A DNA stretch of 60,700 nucleotides from an uncultured SAR86 cluster bacterium. GTDB taxonomy: Bacteria > Pseudomonadota > Gammaproteobacteria > Magnimaribacterales > D2472. This document shows, in pieces, positions 38,157 to 48,036 of the stretch; position 1 is the first letter of the stretch, and the number at the start of each line of letters is the position of its first letter. The stretch is taken from assembly GCA_902559885.1 (NCBI GenBank), contig CACEJU010000006.1:1-60700 (forward strand). The letters run 5' to 3'. Below the pieces are notes generated by a model that saw only the letters and a list, made by a program, of their open reading frames with translations, made no database searches and was not told the DNA's origin. The position numbers and the translations under genes are program-made.

Positions 38157-38246
38157 GCTAAAAATTCATAAATAATCGTGGTAAAATATAGCCTTAATTA
38201 GGGCAATTATTACTATTAAATTTTATTTCAAAATAAGGCAATCACA

Positions 38247-40790
38247 ATGACAGATTTCGCAAAGGAAATTCTTCCAGTAAGTATAGAAAATGAGCTTAAG
38301 CAATCGTATTTAAGCTATGCATTAAGTGTCATTCATGGAAGAGCATTGCCTGATATAAGAGATGGATTAAAGCCGGTTCACAGAAGAATTCTTTATGCAA
38401 TGTATGATCTTAAAAATTCATACAACAAACCTTATAAAAAATCTGCTAGAGTCGTTGGAGATGTCATTGGTAAATACCATCCTCATGGCGATTCAGCTGT
38501 TTACGATGCCATGGTGAGAATGGCACAGGACTTTTCAATGAGATATACCCTTGTTGAAGGCCAAGGTAACTTTGGTTCAATAGATGGAGATCCTCCTGCA
38601 GCAATGAGATATACAGAGGTTCGCATGGCTAAGATCACAGATCAAATGCTAGCTGATCTTGAAAAGGAAACAGTATCTTTTTCAGAAAATTATGATGGTA
38701 GTGAGCATATTCCTGATGTGCTTCCTACAAAAATACCAAATCTTTTAATAAATGGTTCTTCTGGAATTGCTGTTGGGATGGCAACAAATATACCTCCACA
38801 TAATTTAACTGAAGTTATCAATGCTTCAATTAATCTTATAAATAATCCAAAGACCTCAATAGATGAAATTATCAAGGATATTTCGGGACCAGATTTTCCA
38901 ACAGGCGGTATTATTGATGGAAAGGCGGGCATCTATGAAGCTTATAAAACTGGTAGAGGAATAATTCATATTAGATCGAAAACTTCTATTGAAGAGGATA
39001 AGAATGGCAAACAGTCATTAATAATTCATGAAATTCCCTATATGGTAAATAAGGCAAGAATGTTAGAAAAAATTGCAGAACTAGTTAAGGACAAGAAAAT
39101 TGAGGGTATTACTGAAATCAGAGATGAATCAGATAAAGATGGCTTAAGAGTAGTAATTGAAGTAAGAAAAGGTGACTCTGTTGAGGTTCTTGAAAATAAT
39201 CTTTTTGCTCAAACTCAGCTAGAACAGTCATTTGGTATCAATTTTACGGTTCTTGTTGATGGGCAGCCTAAAGAGGTTGATATAAAAGAAATTTTAAGTG
39301 CTTTCGTGAAGCACAGAAAAGAGATAATTATCAAACGAACCAAATATGATCTTAAGAAAACAAAGGAAAGAGGTCACATAGTTGAAGGCTTGATGGTTGC
39401 TATCGCAAATATTGACGAAGTTATTCAAATAATCAAAAAATCAAAAGATCCAAAGATTGCTGCAGAAGCCTTGTGTAAAAAACTTTGGAAAGCTGGACCG
39501 GTTGAAGCTATTTTGAAAAAAGTTGGCAAAGATGCCTGTAAGCCATCTGGAATTTCAAAAGATGCAGGAATTTCAGGAAAGAAATATAAACTTTCCAAAG
39601 AACAAGCCAAAGCAATTCTTGAATTAAGGCTAGGAAGATTAACTGGCTTAGAACAAGATAATTTAAGCAAAGAGTTTAATGAAATAATTAACAAAATTAT
39701 TGAACTACAAAAAATACTTGATGATAAAGATACATTAAAAGCTTTAATGATCTCTGAGCTCGATGAAATTAAAAATAATTTTGGTGACGAGAGAAAAACA
39801 GATATCAATGATACTAGAAGAGGCATTACGAATGAGGATTTAATACCTGAAGAAACTCGCGTGCTTACAGTATCAAGAAGTGGTTATGCTAAAACCCAAC
39901 CTCTTGATGAATATCGTGAGCAAAGGAGAGGCGGCCAAGGCAAGGCAGCGGCTTCAGTGAAAGAAGAAGATTTAATACAAAATTTATATGTCTTAAGCAG
40001 CCATGATCAGATACTTTGTTTTACAACCAAGGGTAAAGTCTTTTGGCTAAAGGTATATGAAATACCGGTTGCCTCAAGAACATCCAAAGGCAGACCACTT
40101 GTTAACATGTTAAAGCTGGATGATGATGAAAGAGTAAGCGATATTCTTCCTGTAAATGATTTTAGTGATGATCAATACATTTATATGGCAACAAAGAAGG
40201 GTACCAATAAAAAATCTAATCTAAGCTTTTTTGCTAAAAAGTATAAATCAGGAATTAAGGCAATTAATTTAGATGATGATGATAGGTTAATTGGTACGGC
40301 TATAACAAATGGCCAAGATGAGATTTTACTAGCCTCTTCATCAGGAAAATTAATAAGATTTCATGAGTCAAAAGTAAGACCAATGGGCAGAACCGCAAGA
40401 GGTGTTAGGGGTATAAAGCTAAAGAAAGGTGAGAGCCTTATATCTTTAATGGTCGCAGATAACACTAAAACTGTTTTGTGTGTTTCAGAAAATGGTTATG
40501 GTAAGAAAACAAAATTAGATGATTTCCCTACTCATAATAGAGGCGGCCAAGGCGTAATCTCTATAAAAACCTCAGAAAGAAATGGCCTCATGGTTTCAGC
40601 AAAACTCGTTGAAGATGACGATGGAATCATGTTAATTAGTGATAAAGGCACCATGATAAGAACTAATGTGAATCAAGTCCCAACCTTAAGCAGAAATACA
40701 CAAGGAGTTAAAATTATTTCACCTAAAGATGGTGAAAAGCTTATTGAATGTGTAAATATTCCAAAAGAAGAAACTGAAGAAGAAGAATAA
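38247..40790 (+). CDS. gyrA: DNA gyrase subunit A
   Basis: The breakage-reunion subunit of DNA gyrase. Catalytic Tyr is Y122 ([10 protein letters not shown]), and quinolone-site positions S83 and D87 (HGDSAVYD) have wild-type residues with the same numbering as E. coli. The C-terminal beta-pinwheel has the GyrA-box QRRGGQGK near residue 555. Length 847. No acidic tail as long as in E. coli is present, though it ends EETEEEE. A possible -10 TAAAAT lies at 38182-38187. The stop overlaps the serC ATG by one base, so gyrA and the amino-acid genes appear co-transcribed. Confidence 0.97.
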   Translation: MTDFAKEILPVSIENELKQSYLSYALSVIHGRALPDIRDGLKPVHRRILYAMYDLKNSYNKPYKKSARVVGDVIGKYHPHGDSAVYDAMVRMAQDFSMRYTLVEGQGNFGSIDGDPPAAMRYTEVRMAKITDQMLADLEKETVSFSENYDGSEHIPDVLPTKIPNLLINGSSGIAVGMATNIPPHNLTEVINASINLINNPKTSIDEIIKDISGPDFPTGGIIDGKAGIYEAYKTGRGIIHIRSKTSIEEDKNGKQSLIIHEIPYMVNKARMLEKIAELVKDKKIEGITEIRDESDKDGLRVVIEVRKGDSVEVLENNLFAQTQLEQSFGINFTVLVDGQPKEVDIKEILSAFVKHRKEIIIKRTKYDLKKTKERGHIVEGLMVAIANIDEVIQIIKKSKDPKIAAEALCKKLWKAGPVEAILKKVGKDACKPSGISKDAGISGKKYKLSKEQAKAILELRLGRLTGLEQDNLSKEFNEIINKIIELQKILDDKDTLKALMISELDEIKNNFGDERKTDINDTRRGITNEDLIPEETRVLTVSRSGYAKTQPLDEYREQRRGGQGKAAASVKEEDLIQNLYVLSSHDQILCFTTKGKVFWLKVYEIPVASRTSKGRPLVNMLKLDDDERVSDILPVNDFSDDQYIYMATKKGTNKKSNLSFFAKKYKSGIKAINLDDDDRLIGTAITNGQDEILLASSSGKLIRFHESKVRPMGRTARGVRGIKLKKGESLISLMVADNTKTVLCVSENGYGKKTKLDDFPTHNRGGQGVISIKTSERNGLMVSAKLVEDDDGIMLISDKGTMIRTNVNQVPTLSRNTQGVKIISPKDGEKLIECVNIPKEETEEEE

Positions 40791-41863
40791 TGAGAAAATG
40801 GAATTTTTGTGCTGGCCCAGCCGTAATAAATGAAGAGGTCTTAAAAGAAGCTCAAGAAGAGCTTTTAAATTGGAAAAACGTAGGAGCCTCAGTAATGGAG
40901 GTAAGTCATAGATCTAAAGAATTTGATCAAGTTGCAAGCGAAGCAAGACAAGACTTTATCGATATTCTAAAAATCCCAGAAAATTATGAAGTACTGTTTC
41001 TTCAAGGTGGAGCAACATTTCAATTCTCAATGCTTCCTATGAACTTTGCTCATAACGGCAAGCCAGTTGCTCACATTGTAAGTGGAACATGGTCTGAAAA
41101 AGCAGAAGCAGAGGGTTCAAAAATATCTTCAACTGAAGTTGTAGCTAGCTCAGCTGATCACAACTTCACATACGCTCCTGAGGTACAAGAATTAAATGCT
41201 GGTAATTATGCTTATCTTCATTATGCTGCTAATGAAACTATCCATGGGGTAGCCTATCATCAGCCACCAGTTAGCACATTACCATTAGTTTCAGATATGT
41301 CTTCCGTGATTTTGAGTGAACCAATAAATATTGAATCTTTTGATTTCATATATGCAGGAGCTCAAAAAAACATTGGTCCAGCAGGCCTGACTATAGTAAT
41401 AGCAAAAAAAGAATTCTTAGTAAATGAGAATGATAAGTTACCAAATATTCTCAGATACACAAAGCATGCTGAGAATGATTCTATGTTAAACACACCTCCA
41501 ACTTTTGCGTGGTACCTTTCAGGAAAAGTTTTTAAATGGATTAAAGGGTTAGGTGGCCTGGATTATTTTAAAGAACAGAATCACTTAAAAGCTTCAACTT
41601 TATATAATTATATTGATAGTACTGAATTTTATTCAAATCCAGTTAATAAATCAGATAGATCAATTATGAATGTTCCATTTATTATTCATGATTCATCTTT
41701 AGATTCTATTTTTTTAGAAGAATCAAAAGCAGCTGGATTACTTAACCTTAAAGGTCATAGGTCGGTTGGTGGAATGCGAGCAAGCATATATAATGCGATG
41801 CCCATTGAAGGCATCAATGAATTAATTGCATTTATGAAAGAATTTGAAGCAAAGCATGGCTAA
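40790..41863 (+). CDS. serC: Phosphoserine aminotransferase
   Basis: SerC converts 3-phosphohydroxypyruvate to phosphoserine and serves in pyridoxal phosphate synthesis. The N-terminal NFCAGPAVINEEVL, the HRSKEFD segment, the PLP lysine near residue 195 in YAGAQKNIGPAG and the C-terminal GHRSVGGMRASIYNAMP are all diagnostic. The length of 357 is normal. The gyrA-serC-pheA order is the same as in Pseudomonas. Confidence 0.96.
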   Translation: MRKWNFCAGPAVINEEVLKEAQEELLNWKNVGASVMEVSHRSKEFDQVASEARQDFIDILKIPENYEVLFLQGGATFQFSMLPMNFAHNGKPVAHIVSGTWSEKAEAEGSKISSTEVVASSADHNFTYAPEVQELNAGNYAYLHYAANETIHGVAYHQPPVSTLPLVSDMSSVILSEPINIESFDFIYAGAQKNIGPAGLTIVIAKKEFLVNENDKLPNILRYTKHAENDSMLNTPPTFAWYLSGKVFKWIKGLGGLDYFKEQNHLKASTLYNYIDSTEFYSNPVNKSDRSIMNVPFIIHDSSLDSIFLEESKAAGLLNLKGHRSVGGMRASIYNAMPIEGINELIAFMKEFEAKHG

Positions 41864-42947
41864 AGAGATAGATAAATTAAAAAAGTTAAGAGATAAAATT
41901 GATTTAATTGATGATAAGTTGCTCAATTTAATACAGAGCAGAGCCGATATTGCATCAAAAATAGGCGAACTAAAAGCAACTCTCGATAAAAAAACAAGTT
42001 TTTATAAACCTGATAGAGAATCTAAGATTCTTAAAAATATATTAGCTAAAAGTGAAGGGCCCTTAGCAGACTCAAAAGTTAGAAGTATTTATAAGGAACT
42101 TATTTCTGCCTGTTTATCTATCGAAGAAACAATAAAGGTTGGTTTTTTAGGACCTGAAGGAACATATTCAGATGGAGCTGTTATTCATCATTTTGGATCA
42201 AGTGTTAAAAAATTTCCTTATAACACCATTGAAGATGTATTCTACAGAGTGCATTCTGGTGACTTAGATTATGGAGTGATTCCCGTTGAAAACTCATCTG
42301 AAGGGGTTGTTAATACTTCTTTGAATTGCTTGGCTGATTTTAAGGAGCTATCCATCTGTGGTGAGACTTATATGGATATTAAGCATCAATTAGCATCTGG
42401 ATCTAGATTTGATTTAAAAGATGCAATAGCAATAGCATCCCATCCTCAAGCACTAGGCCAATGTAGTAAATGGATTAACCAAAACCTTGGATCACTCAAA
42501 AGAATATCATTAAATAGCTCAGCAGAAGCTGCTATGTATGCTAAAGAAAATGATAATGTATTATGCATAGTCAGTGAAGTAGCTGTAAAAGAATATAAAT
42601 TATATTTACAACAAAAAGATATCCATGACTTTATTGATAATAAAACTAGATTCTTAATTATTGGAAGCAATGAAGTTAATAAGACTGGAGATGATAAATG
42701 TTCATTATTGGTCCAAACTGAAAATACCGCAGGGGCGTTATTTAAAATTTTAGAATCATTTCAAAAAAGAAAAATCAACTTAAGCAAAATTGAAACAAGA
42801 CCTTCAAGGGTTGATGGGAGTGCCCATGATTTTTTTATAGACTTAGATGGCCATCATAAAGACACAAAGGTTAAGTCTGCGCTAAACGAAATTAAAGATA
42901 GCGGATCATTTGTAAGATTACTTGGGTCATACCCAAAATATATATGA
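41856..42947 (+). CDS. pheA: Bifunctional chorismate mutase/prephenate dehydratase
   Basis: The N-terminal AroQ chorismate mutase (about residues 5-90: LRDKIDLIDDKLLNLIQSRADIASKIGELK) is followed by prephenate dehydratase (about 97-275, with NKTRFLII carrying the catalytic TRF) and an ACT domain with the ESRP-like KIETRPSR motif that binds phenylalanine for feedback. The ATG at 41856 overlaps the serC stop by 8 bp; a TTG four codons earlier is also in frame. The hisC gene that follows pheA in Pseudomonas is absent. Confidence 0.95.
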   Translation: MAKEIDKLKKLRDKIDLIDDKLLNLIQSRADIASKIGELKATLDKKTSFYKPDRESKILKNILAKSEGPLADSKVRSIYKELISACLSIEETIKVGFLGPEGTYSDGAVIHHFGSSVKKFPYNTIEDVFYRVHSGDLDYGVIPVENSSEGVVNTSLNCLADFKELSICGETYMDIKHQLASGSRFDLKDAIAIASHPQALGQCSKWINQNLGSLKRISLNSSAEAAMYAKENDNVLCIVSEVAVKEYKLYLQQKDIHDFIDNKTRFLIIGSNEVNKTGDDKCSLLVQTENTAGALFKILESFQKRKINLSKIETRPSRVDGSAHDFFIDLDGHHKDTKVKSALNEIKDSGSFVRLLGSYPKYI

Positions 42948-43783
42948 AATCAGTATGTGTTATAGGCCTTGGATTGATTGGCGGCTCAATAGTCAGGGAT
43001 ATTAAATTAAAAAAACTTGCAGAAACAGTATATGCCTTTGATAAGCATGCCGAATCTCTTGAGAAAGCTAAAGCTGCTGGCTGGATAGATATTGCAATAA
43101 ATGAATTTAATGATATCAAAGATATTAAGCCTGATTTCATTATAGTAGCAACGCCAATAAAGAGCGCAGCAAAGATTTTATTGAATTTAGCTCAAGAAGA
43201 GTCTTTATCAAATTCAATCTTCACTGATACAGCAAGTGCAAAAGGCTTTGTATACGAATATCTGAAGGATATTAAAGTAAAAAATATAGTTTTATCTCAC
43301 CCTATGGCGGGATCACATAATTCTGGTATTGATGCCTCTATAGAAGGCCTTTTTAATAATAAAAAAACTATTATTGTTGATGCTTTTAAAATTGATAGTC
43401 AAAATCTAGGTATGGTAGAACAGTTTTGGCATAAATTAGGGTCTGAAACAATAAAGATGAATGTAGATGAGCATGATTATGCAGTTGCATATGCAAGTCA
43501 TTTACCTCACTTGATTGCTTTTGGACTTACAGATGCTATTAAAAACGAAGCTAACACAGATATAAATGAGTCATCTGCTGGGGGATTAAAAGAATTTTTA
43601 CGTATTGCTGCTTCTGATCCAGATATGTGGGCAGACATTCTAATTACTAACAAAGAAGCTATTATCAATTCATTAAATCAATTTAATACAAGTATTGAAA
43701 ATCTCTTAAAGAATACTGCAAGTGTTGAAGATTTAAAATCCAGCCTTTATGAAATTAAAAAATTTAAAGAAGATAAATTTTGA
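42944..43783 (+). CDS. tyrA: Prephenate dehydrogenase
   Basis: It oxidises prephenate (or arogenate) to the tyrosine precursor. The N-terminal Rossmann loop VIGLGLIGGSI and the catalytic His in LSHPMAGSHNSGI near residue 123 are intact, as is HDYAVAYASHLPHLIAFGL. There is no fused chorismate mutase, no ACT domain and no fusion to aroA, unlike the Pseudomonas TyrA-AroA fusion; length 279. It starts within a 4-bp ATGA overlap with pheA, and its stop overlaps the aroA TTG. Confidence 0.94.
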   Translation: MKSVCVIGLGLIGGSIVRDIKLKKLAETVYAFDKHAESLEKAKAAGWIDIAINEFNDIKDIKPDFIIVATPIKSAAKILLNLAQEESLSNSIFTDTASAKGFVYEYLKDIKVKNIVLSHPMAGSHNSGIDASIEGLFNNKKTIIVDAFKIDSQNLGMVEQFWHKLGSETIKMNVDEHDYAVAYASHLPHLIAFGLTDAIKNEANTDINESSAGGLKEFLRIAASDPDMWADILITNKEAIINSLNQFNTSIENLLKNTASVEDLKSSLYEIKKFKEDKF

Positions 43784-45102
43784 ATATTTTTAGCAAAAAG
43801 ATAAATAAGCTTGAAGGGGTGTGCCAATGCCCTGGTGATAAATCAATAAGCCAAAGAATTGTAATGATTGGTTCACTTATGCAATCAGATATTAAGGTTG
43901 ATAACTTTTTGATGGGCGCAGATCCAATTTCGACTCTTCAGGCAATGATAGATATAGGTGCATCAATTGAAGTAGATGGAAACAATGTTCTTATAAATAA
44001 TAAAAATAAAAATTTCAAAGACCCTCAATCAATCCTAGATTTGGGGAATTCTGGAACTGGTATGAGGCTTATGATGGGTTTGATATCAGGCTTAAATTTG
44101 AAAGCTCAATTAAAAGGTGATGAATCTTTATCTAAACGGCCAATGTTAAGAGTCAGCGATCCTTTATCAGAACTTGGTTCGTTGGTTTTAACATCTAATG
44201 GAACTGCACCAATCCATATAAACGGTAATCAAGGAATAATAGATAATTGGATATATGAAATGCCAATAGCAAGCGCTCAAGTCAAATCAGCGCTTTTGTT
44301 AGCCGCATTAACAGCTCAAAAAAATATCACTATAGTTGAAGGTAAATATACCAGAGACCATACAGAACGAATGATTAACTTTTTTGGTGGAGAAGTTAAC
44401 TCTATAACTAAAGATTCAAAAAATTACATTACTTTGTCAAATAAGATTATGAACAAAGAGCATTCAAATTATATAGTTGCTGGCGACTTTTCTTCTTCAG
44501 CTTTTATTATTGTTGCTGCATTGATAATTGATCAAGCAGATATGCTTATCAAAAATGTTGGCATCAATGAAACTAGATCAGGTTTGATTAATGTTTTAAA
44601 AGAAATGAATGGAGATATTCAAGTCTTGAATAAACGTAATCAATGCAATGAAGAGGTAGCAGATATAAGAGTTAAGTCATCAAGACTCAAAGGTATTGAA
44701 GTTTCTAGTTCTGTAATACCAAATATTATTGATGAAATACCTATTTTATCTATAGCAGCATCATTTGCAGACGGAAAAACTTCCATAAAAGATGCAAAAG
44801 AGCTACGTGTTAAAGAATCTGACAGATTACAAGCAACCTCTGATGGGTTAAGCATAATTGGTGTTCAACATAAACAGCTTGATGATGGTATAGAAATTTA
44901 TGGAAACTCTAAATTTTTTATTGATAAAGAAAACATAATAATAAATTCATACGATGATCATAGAATTGCAATGAGCTTTCTTATAGCTGGAATGAAATCT
45001 CGTAGTGGTATTAAAGTTAAAAATTGCGAGAATATTAAGACTTCTTTCCCTAATTTTATTGAGCTTATGAATAGTCTAGGCGGAGATTTTTATGAAATCT
45101 GA
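43780..45102 (+). CDS. aroA: 3-phosphoshikimate 1-carboxyvinyltransferase (EPSP synthase)
   Basis: AroA joins shikimate 3-phosphate and phosphoenolpyruvate. Signatures are PGDKSISQRIVMIGS near residue 19, LGNSGTGMRLMMG near residue 87, and the C-terminal KESDRL and DDHRIAMSF. The LGNSGTGMR spelling, with Gly at the second G of the PEP site, belongs to the form also found in Pseudomonas/Gram-positive type enzymes. The start is a TTG at 43780 overlapping tyrA. The cmk gene starts 11 bp before its stop. Confidence 0.95.
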   Translation: MNIFSKKINKLEGVCQCPGDKSISQRIVMIGSLMQSDIKVDNFLMGADPISTLQAMIDIGASIEVDGNNVLINNKNKNFKDPQSILDLGNSGTGMRLMMGLISGLNLKAQLKGDESLSKRPMLRVSDPLSELGSLVLTSNGTAPIHINGNQGIIDNWIYEMPIASAQVKSALLLAALTAQKNITIVEGKYTRDHTERMINFFGGEVNSITKDSKNYITLSNKIMNKEHSNYIVAGDFSSSAFIIVAALIIDQADMLIKNVGINETRSGLINVLKEMNGDIQVLNKRNQCNEEVADIRVKSSRLKGIEVSSSVIPNIIDEIPILSIAASFADGKTSIKDAKELRVKESDRLQATSDGLSIIGVQHKQLDDGIEIYGNSKFFIDKENIIINSYDDHRIAMSFLIAGMKSRSGIKVKNCENIKTSFPNFIELMNSLGGDFYEI

Positions 45103-45745
45103 AGCTAAAATAATTACTATAGACGGTCCATCTGCATCTGGAAAAGGTGCTCTTACAAAAGCTCTTTGCCAATTTTTAAATTATAAAATTCTAGATAGTG
45201 GATTGCTTTATAGGGCATATGCTTATTTTTATAAGATCCGCTTAGCCTCAGATGAAATTAAGGAAAATATAACAAATTTAGATATTGAGATAAAAAATAA
45301 TGAGTTAATTGTGATGTTTAAAGGAAGGAATTTAACAAATGATTTAAGATCTGAAGAAACTGCTAAGTTAGCTTCTGAATTAAGCGCTTTAAAAGATACG
45401 AGAGCTAATCTTTTGGGTATTCAAAGAGCATTGAATAATGAAGATGGACTGGTAGCAGATGGAAGAGATATGGGAACTGTAGTCTTTCCAAATGCAGGTA
45501 ATAAGTTTTTTTTAAATGCATCTGTAGAAATTAGAGCAAAAAGAAGGTTTTTAGAGTTGCAGAATCGCGGTCAAGAAGTTAATATGCGCGATCTAATAGA
45601 TGATATTAAACAGAGAGATCTGGCAGATCAATCTAGAGAGTTATCTCCATTACTGCCTGCTGATGACGCTACAGTAATAGATACCTCCGATATGTCTCTT
45701 GAAGAAGTTTTTAGCTTTACTAAAAAGTTAATAAAAGGAAATTAA
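45092..45745 (+). CDS. cmk: Cytidylate kinase
   Basis: Cmk phosphorylates CMP and dCMP. The P-loop is IDGPSASGKGALTKAL near residue 9, with LDSGLLYRAYA as the substrate site, and VADGRDMGTVVFP and the RDLADQSRELSPL lid conserved. The length is 217. It overlaps aroA by 11 bp. The aroA-cmk-rpsA order is widespread. In this organism Cmk would also recycle CMP released by WaaA and by any phosphonyl or Kdo transferase. Confidence 0.95.
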   Translation: MKSEAKIITIDGPSASGKGALTKALCQFLNYKILDSGLLYRAYAYFYKIRLASDEIKENITNLDIEIKNNELIVMFKGRNLTNDLRSEETAKLASELSALKDTRANLLGIQRALNNEDGLVADGRDMGTVVFPNAGNKFFLNASVEIRAKRRFLELQNRGQEVNMRDLIDDIKQRDLADQSRELSPLLPADDATVIDTSDMSLEEVFSFTKKLIKGN

Positions 45746-45750
45746 AAAAT

Positions 45751-47058
45751 ATGAGTGAAACATTTGCATCACTACTTGATGAAAGTTTACAAACATTGGA
45801 TATGCAACCCGGATCCATTGTTTCAGGCGTGGTTTTAGACGTTGATAAAGATTGGGTTACTGTTCATGTTGGTCTTAAATCAGAGGGTGTAATACCTCTT
45901 GATGAATTTAGAAATAACAAAGGCGAGGTGGATGTAGAGGTTGGAGCAGAGGTTCAGGTTGCTCTTGAGGCTGTGGAAGATGGTTATGGTGAAACTAGAA
46001 TTTCTAGAGAAAAAGCTAGAAAAATCTCAACCTGGAAAATGCTTGAAGAGGCTCTAGAAACAGGTGAATTTGTAACCGGCAAAATACTTAATAGAGTAAA
46101 AGGCGGCTTTGCAGTAGAGGTCGATGTAGTCAAAGCATTCCTACCAGGATCATTAGTTGATGTTAGACCAGTAAAAGAAGCCCCGGATATTGAAAATACT
46201 GTTCAAGAATTCAAAGTAATTAAACTTGATTACAAGAGAAACAACGTCGTTTTATCAAGGAAAGCAGTTCTTGAAAAAAATAATTCTGAAATTAAAGTTG
46301 AGCTTCTTAAAAATCTTGAAGAAGGCCAAATTATTAAAGGGATTGTTAAAAATATCACAGACTATGGTGCATTCATTGATCTTGGTGGTTTGGATGGGTT
46401 ATTACATATAACTGACCTATCTTGGTCTAGAGTACCGAATCCATCTGAGTTTCTAAAACTTGGTGAGGAGATAGATGTGAAAGTGTTAAGTTTTGACAAA
46501 GAAAAGCTTAGAGTTTCATTAGGCTTAAAACAAATTCATAATGATCCATGGACTGAAATTGAATCTAAGTATTCAGTAGGTGGAGTATACGAAGCAGAAG
46601 TATCTAATATTGCAGACTACGGTTGCTTTGCTCAACTTGAAGATGGAATCGAAGGATTAATACATTTATCAGAACTTGATTGGACTAGTAAAAATATTCA
46701 TCCATCAAAAGTTGTTGAAATGAATCAGAAGATTAAAGTAATGATCCTTGAAATTGATTATGAAAAGAGAAGAATCTCATTAGGTTTAAAACAGACTAAA
46801 TCTAATCCATGGGTAGAGTTTGATAATAAATATTCTATTGGTGACAAGGTCTCTGGAAAAATTAAATCAATTACAGATTTTGGTATTTTTGTTGGTCTTG
46901 AAGGCGATATTGATGGCTTAATTCATTTATCTGACATTACTGAAGATGAAGAATCAAAAGATGCTCTTGATGAATACAAAAAAGGTGATAATCTTGATTG
47001 TATAGTATTTGCAATTGATGCAGATAGAGAAAGAATATCTTTAAAATTAAGTGACTAA
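45751..47058 (+). CDS. rpsA: Ribosomal protein S1 with five S1 domains
   Basis: S1 helps the 30S subunit bind and unfold mRNA. Five OB-fold repeats can be counted, near residues 18-84, 103-165, 188-255, 273-341 and 358-430; the third to fifth have the clear G.V..I.DYGAF(I/V)DL.G.(D/E)GL(L/I)H.(S/T)(D/E)L pattern. The first two match the ribosome-binding domains of E. coli S1. The sixth domain of E. coli (about residues 450-520) is absent: the protein is 435 residues against 557. The stop overlaps the ihfB GTG start by 8 bp, so the end is not an accidental truncation. Confidence 0.95.
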   Translation: MSETFASLLDESLQTLDMQPGSIVSGVVLDVDKDWVTVHVGLKSEGVIPLDEFRNNKGEVDVEVGAEVQVALEAVEDGYGETRISREKARKISTWKMLEEALETGEFVTGKILNRVKGGFAVEVDVVKAFLPGSLVDVRPVKEAPDIENTVQEFKVIKLDYKRNNVVLSRKAVLEKNNSEIKVELLKNLEEGQIIKGIVKNITDYGAFIDLGGLDGLLHITDLSWSRVPNPSEFLKLGEEIDVKVLSFDKEKLRVSLGLKQIHNDPWTEIESKYSVGGVYEAEVSNIADYGCFAQLEDGIEGLIHLSELDWTSKNIHPSKVVEMNQKIKVMILEIDYEKRRISLGLKQTKSNPWVEFDNKYSIGDKVSGKIKSITDFGIFVGLEGDIDGLIHLSDITEDEESKDALDEYKKGDNLDCIVFAIDADRERISLKLSD

Positions 47059-47341
47059 AAAATTAGAGACTTTTAACAGATCAGATCTTGAAGAGCAACT
47101 ATCTCTTGAGTTCCCGCAGCTAGATAAAATAAAAATATCAAGCGCTATTGATACAATCATTACTACTATTACTGAGGCTGTTGCTTTAGATAATAAAGTT
47201 GAAATTCGTGGTTTTGGGACTTTCTCAAAAAAATATATTAGACCTAGAAAATTTGTTAATCCTAAAACAAAAGCAGTCTCATACATAGGTGAAACAGCAA
47301 CCCTTCATTTCAAACCATCTAAATCATTGATTCAAGACTAA
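47051..47341 (+). CDS. ihfB: Integration host factor subunit beta
   Basis: A DNA-bending protein of the HU/IHF family, forming a heterodimer with IhfA. The 96-residue sequence has FNRSDLEEQLSLEFP at the N-terminus, the VEIRGFGTFSKKYIRPRKFVNPKT beta-arm, whose NP turn contains the intercalating proline, and the C-terminal helix LHFKPSKSL. Start GTG at 47051 inside the end of rpsA, which couples their translation. Position after rpsA favours IhfB over HupB. Confidence 0.93.
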   Translation: MTKKLETFNRSDLEEQLSLEFPQLDKIKISSAIDTIITTITEAVALDNKVEIRGFGTFSKKYIRPRKFVNPKTKAVSYIGETATLHFKPSKSLIQD

Positions 47342-47364
47342 GTTATAGTTAAGATTCAAATGCT

Positions 47365-48036
47365 ATGAGTAAATCTATTATTGTTGCTCTTGATGAGCAC
47401 AAACAAACAAAATTTGAGCAAGTGCTCGATCAACTCAATCCAAACTTATGTATGGTAAAAATCGGCAGTGTTTCATTTAACTCTCTAGGCAGAGAGGCTG
47501 TTATAAAAGCTGCAAGTAAGGGTTTTGATATCTTTTTAGATTTAAAACTTCATGACATACCCAATACTGTAAAAAAATCTATTGAAGCTCTAGCAGACTT
47601 ACCAATTAAGATGATGACTGTTCATACATCAGGAGGATTAAAAATGCTTCAAGCATCTGTTGATGCAGTAAAAGATACTAATATTAAGATATTCGGTGTA
47701 ACTGCTTTAACTAGCCTTACTGATGAGGATGTTCAAATTATTTATAAATGTAATGCAAAAGATCAAGTTTTATCGATGATTAAATTAGCCGTGCAAAGTG
47801 GAATCCATGGTGTGGTTTGCTCGCCTCATGAACTGAGCTTGGTCAAAAATAATTCTAACTTATTAACTATAACTCCAGGGATAAGAATTAAAAGTCTTGG
47901 AGACGATCAATCAAGGACTATGAGCCCAAAAGAAGCTGTAGGTAATGGATCTAATTTTTTAGTAATTGGAAGACCCATAACAGCATCAACTAATATTAAA
48001 AATTCATTAGAAGAAATTTATGACTCAATCCAATAA
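47365..48036 (+). CDS. pyrF: Orotidine 5'-phosphate decarboxylase
   Basis: PyrF makes UMP from OMP. The N-terminal IIVALDEHK, the catalytic FLDLKLHDIPNTV with the Asp/Lys tetrad near residue 59, and GVVCSPHELSLV, TPGIR and VIGRPIT phosphate-binding segment are all in order. The length is 223. The lapA-lapB pair that sits between ihfB and pyrF in many gammaproteobacteria is missing. The next gene, pgi, starts 17 bp before its end. Confidence 0.95.
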   Translation: MSKSIIVALDEHKQTKFEQVLDQLNPNLCMVKIGSVSFNSLGREAVIKAASKGFDIFLDLKLHDIPNTVKKSIEALADLPIKMMTVHTSGGLKMLQASVDAVKDTNIKIFGVTALTSLTDEDVQIIYKCNAKDQVLSMIKLAVQSGIHGVVCSPHELSLVKNNSNLLTITPGIRIKSLGDDQSRTMSPKEAVGNGSNFLVIGRPITASTNIKNSLEEIYDSIQ

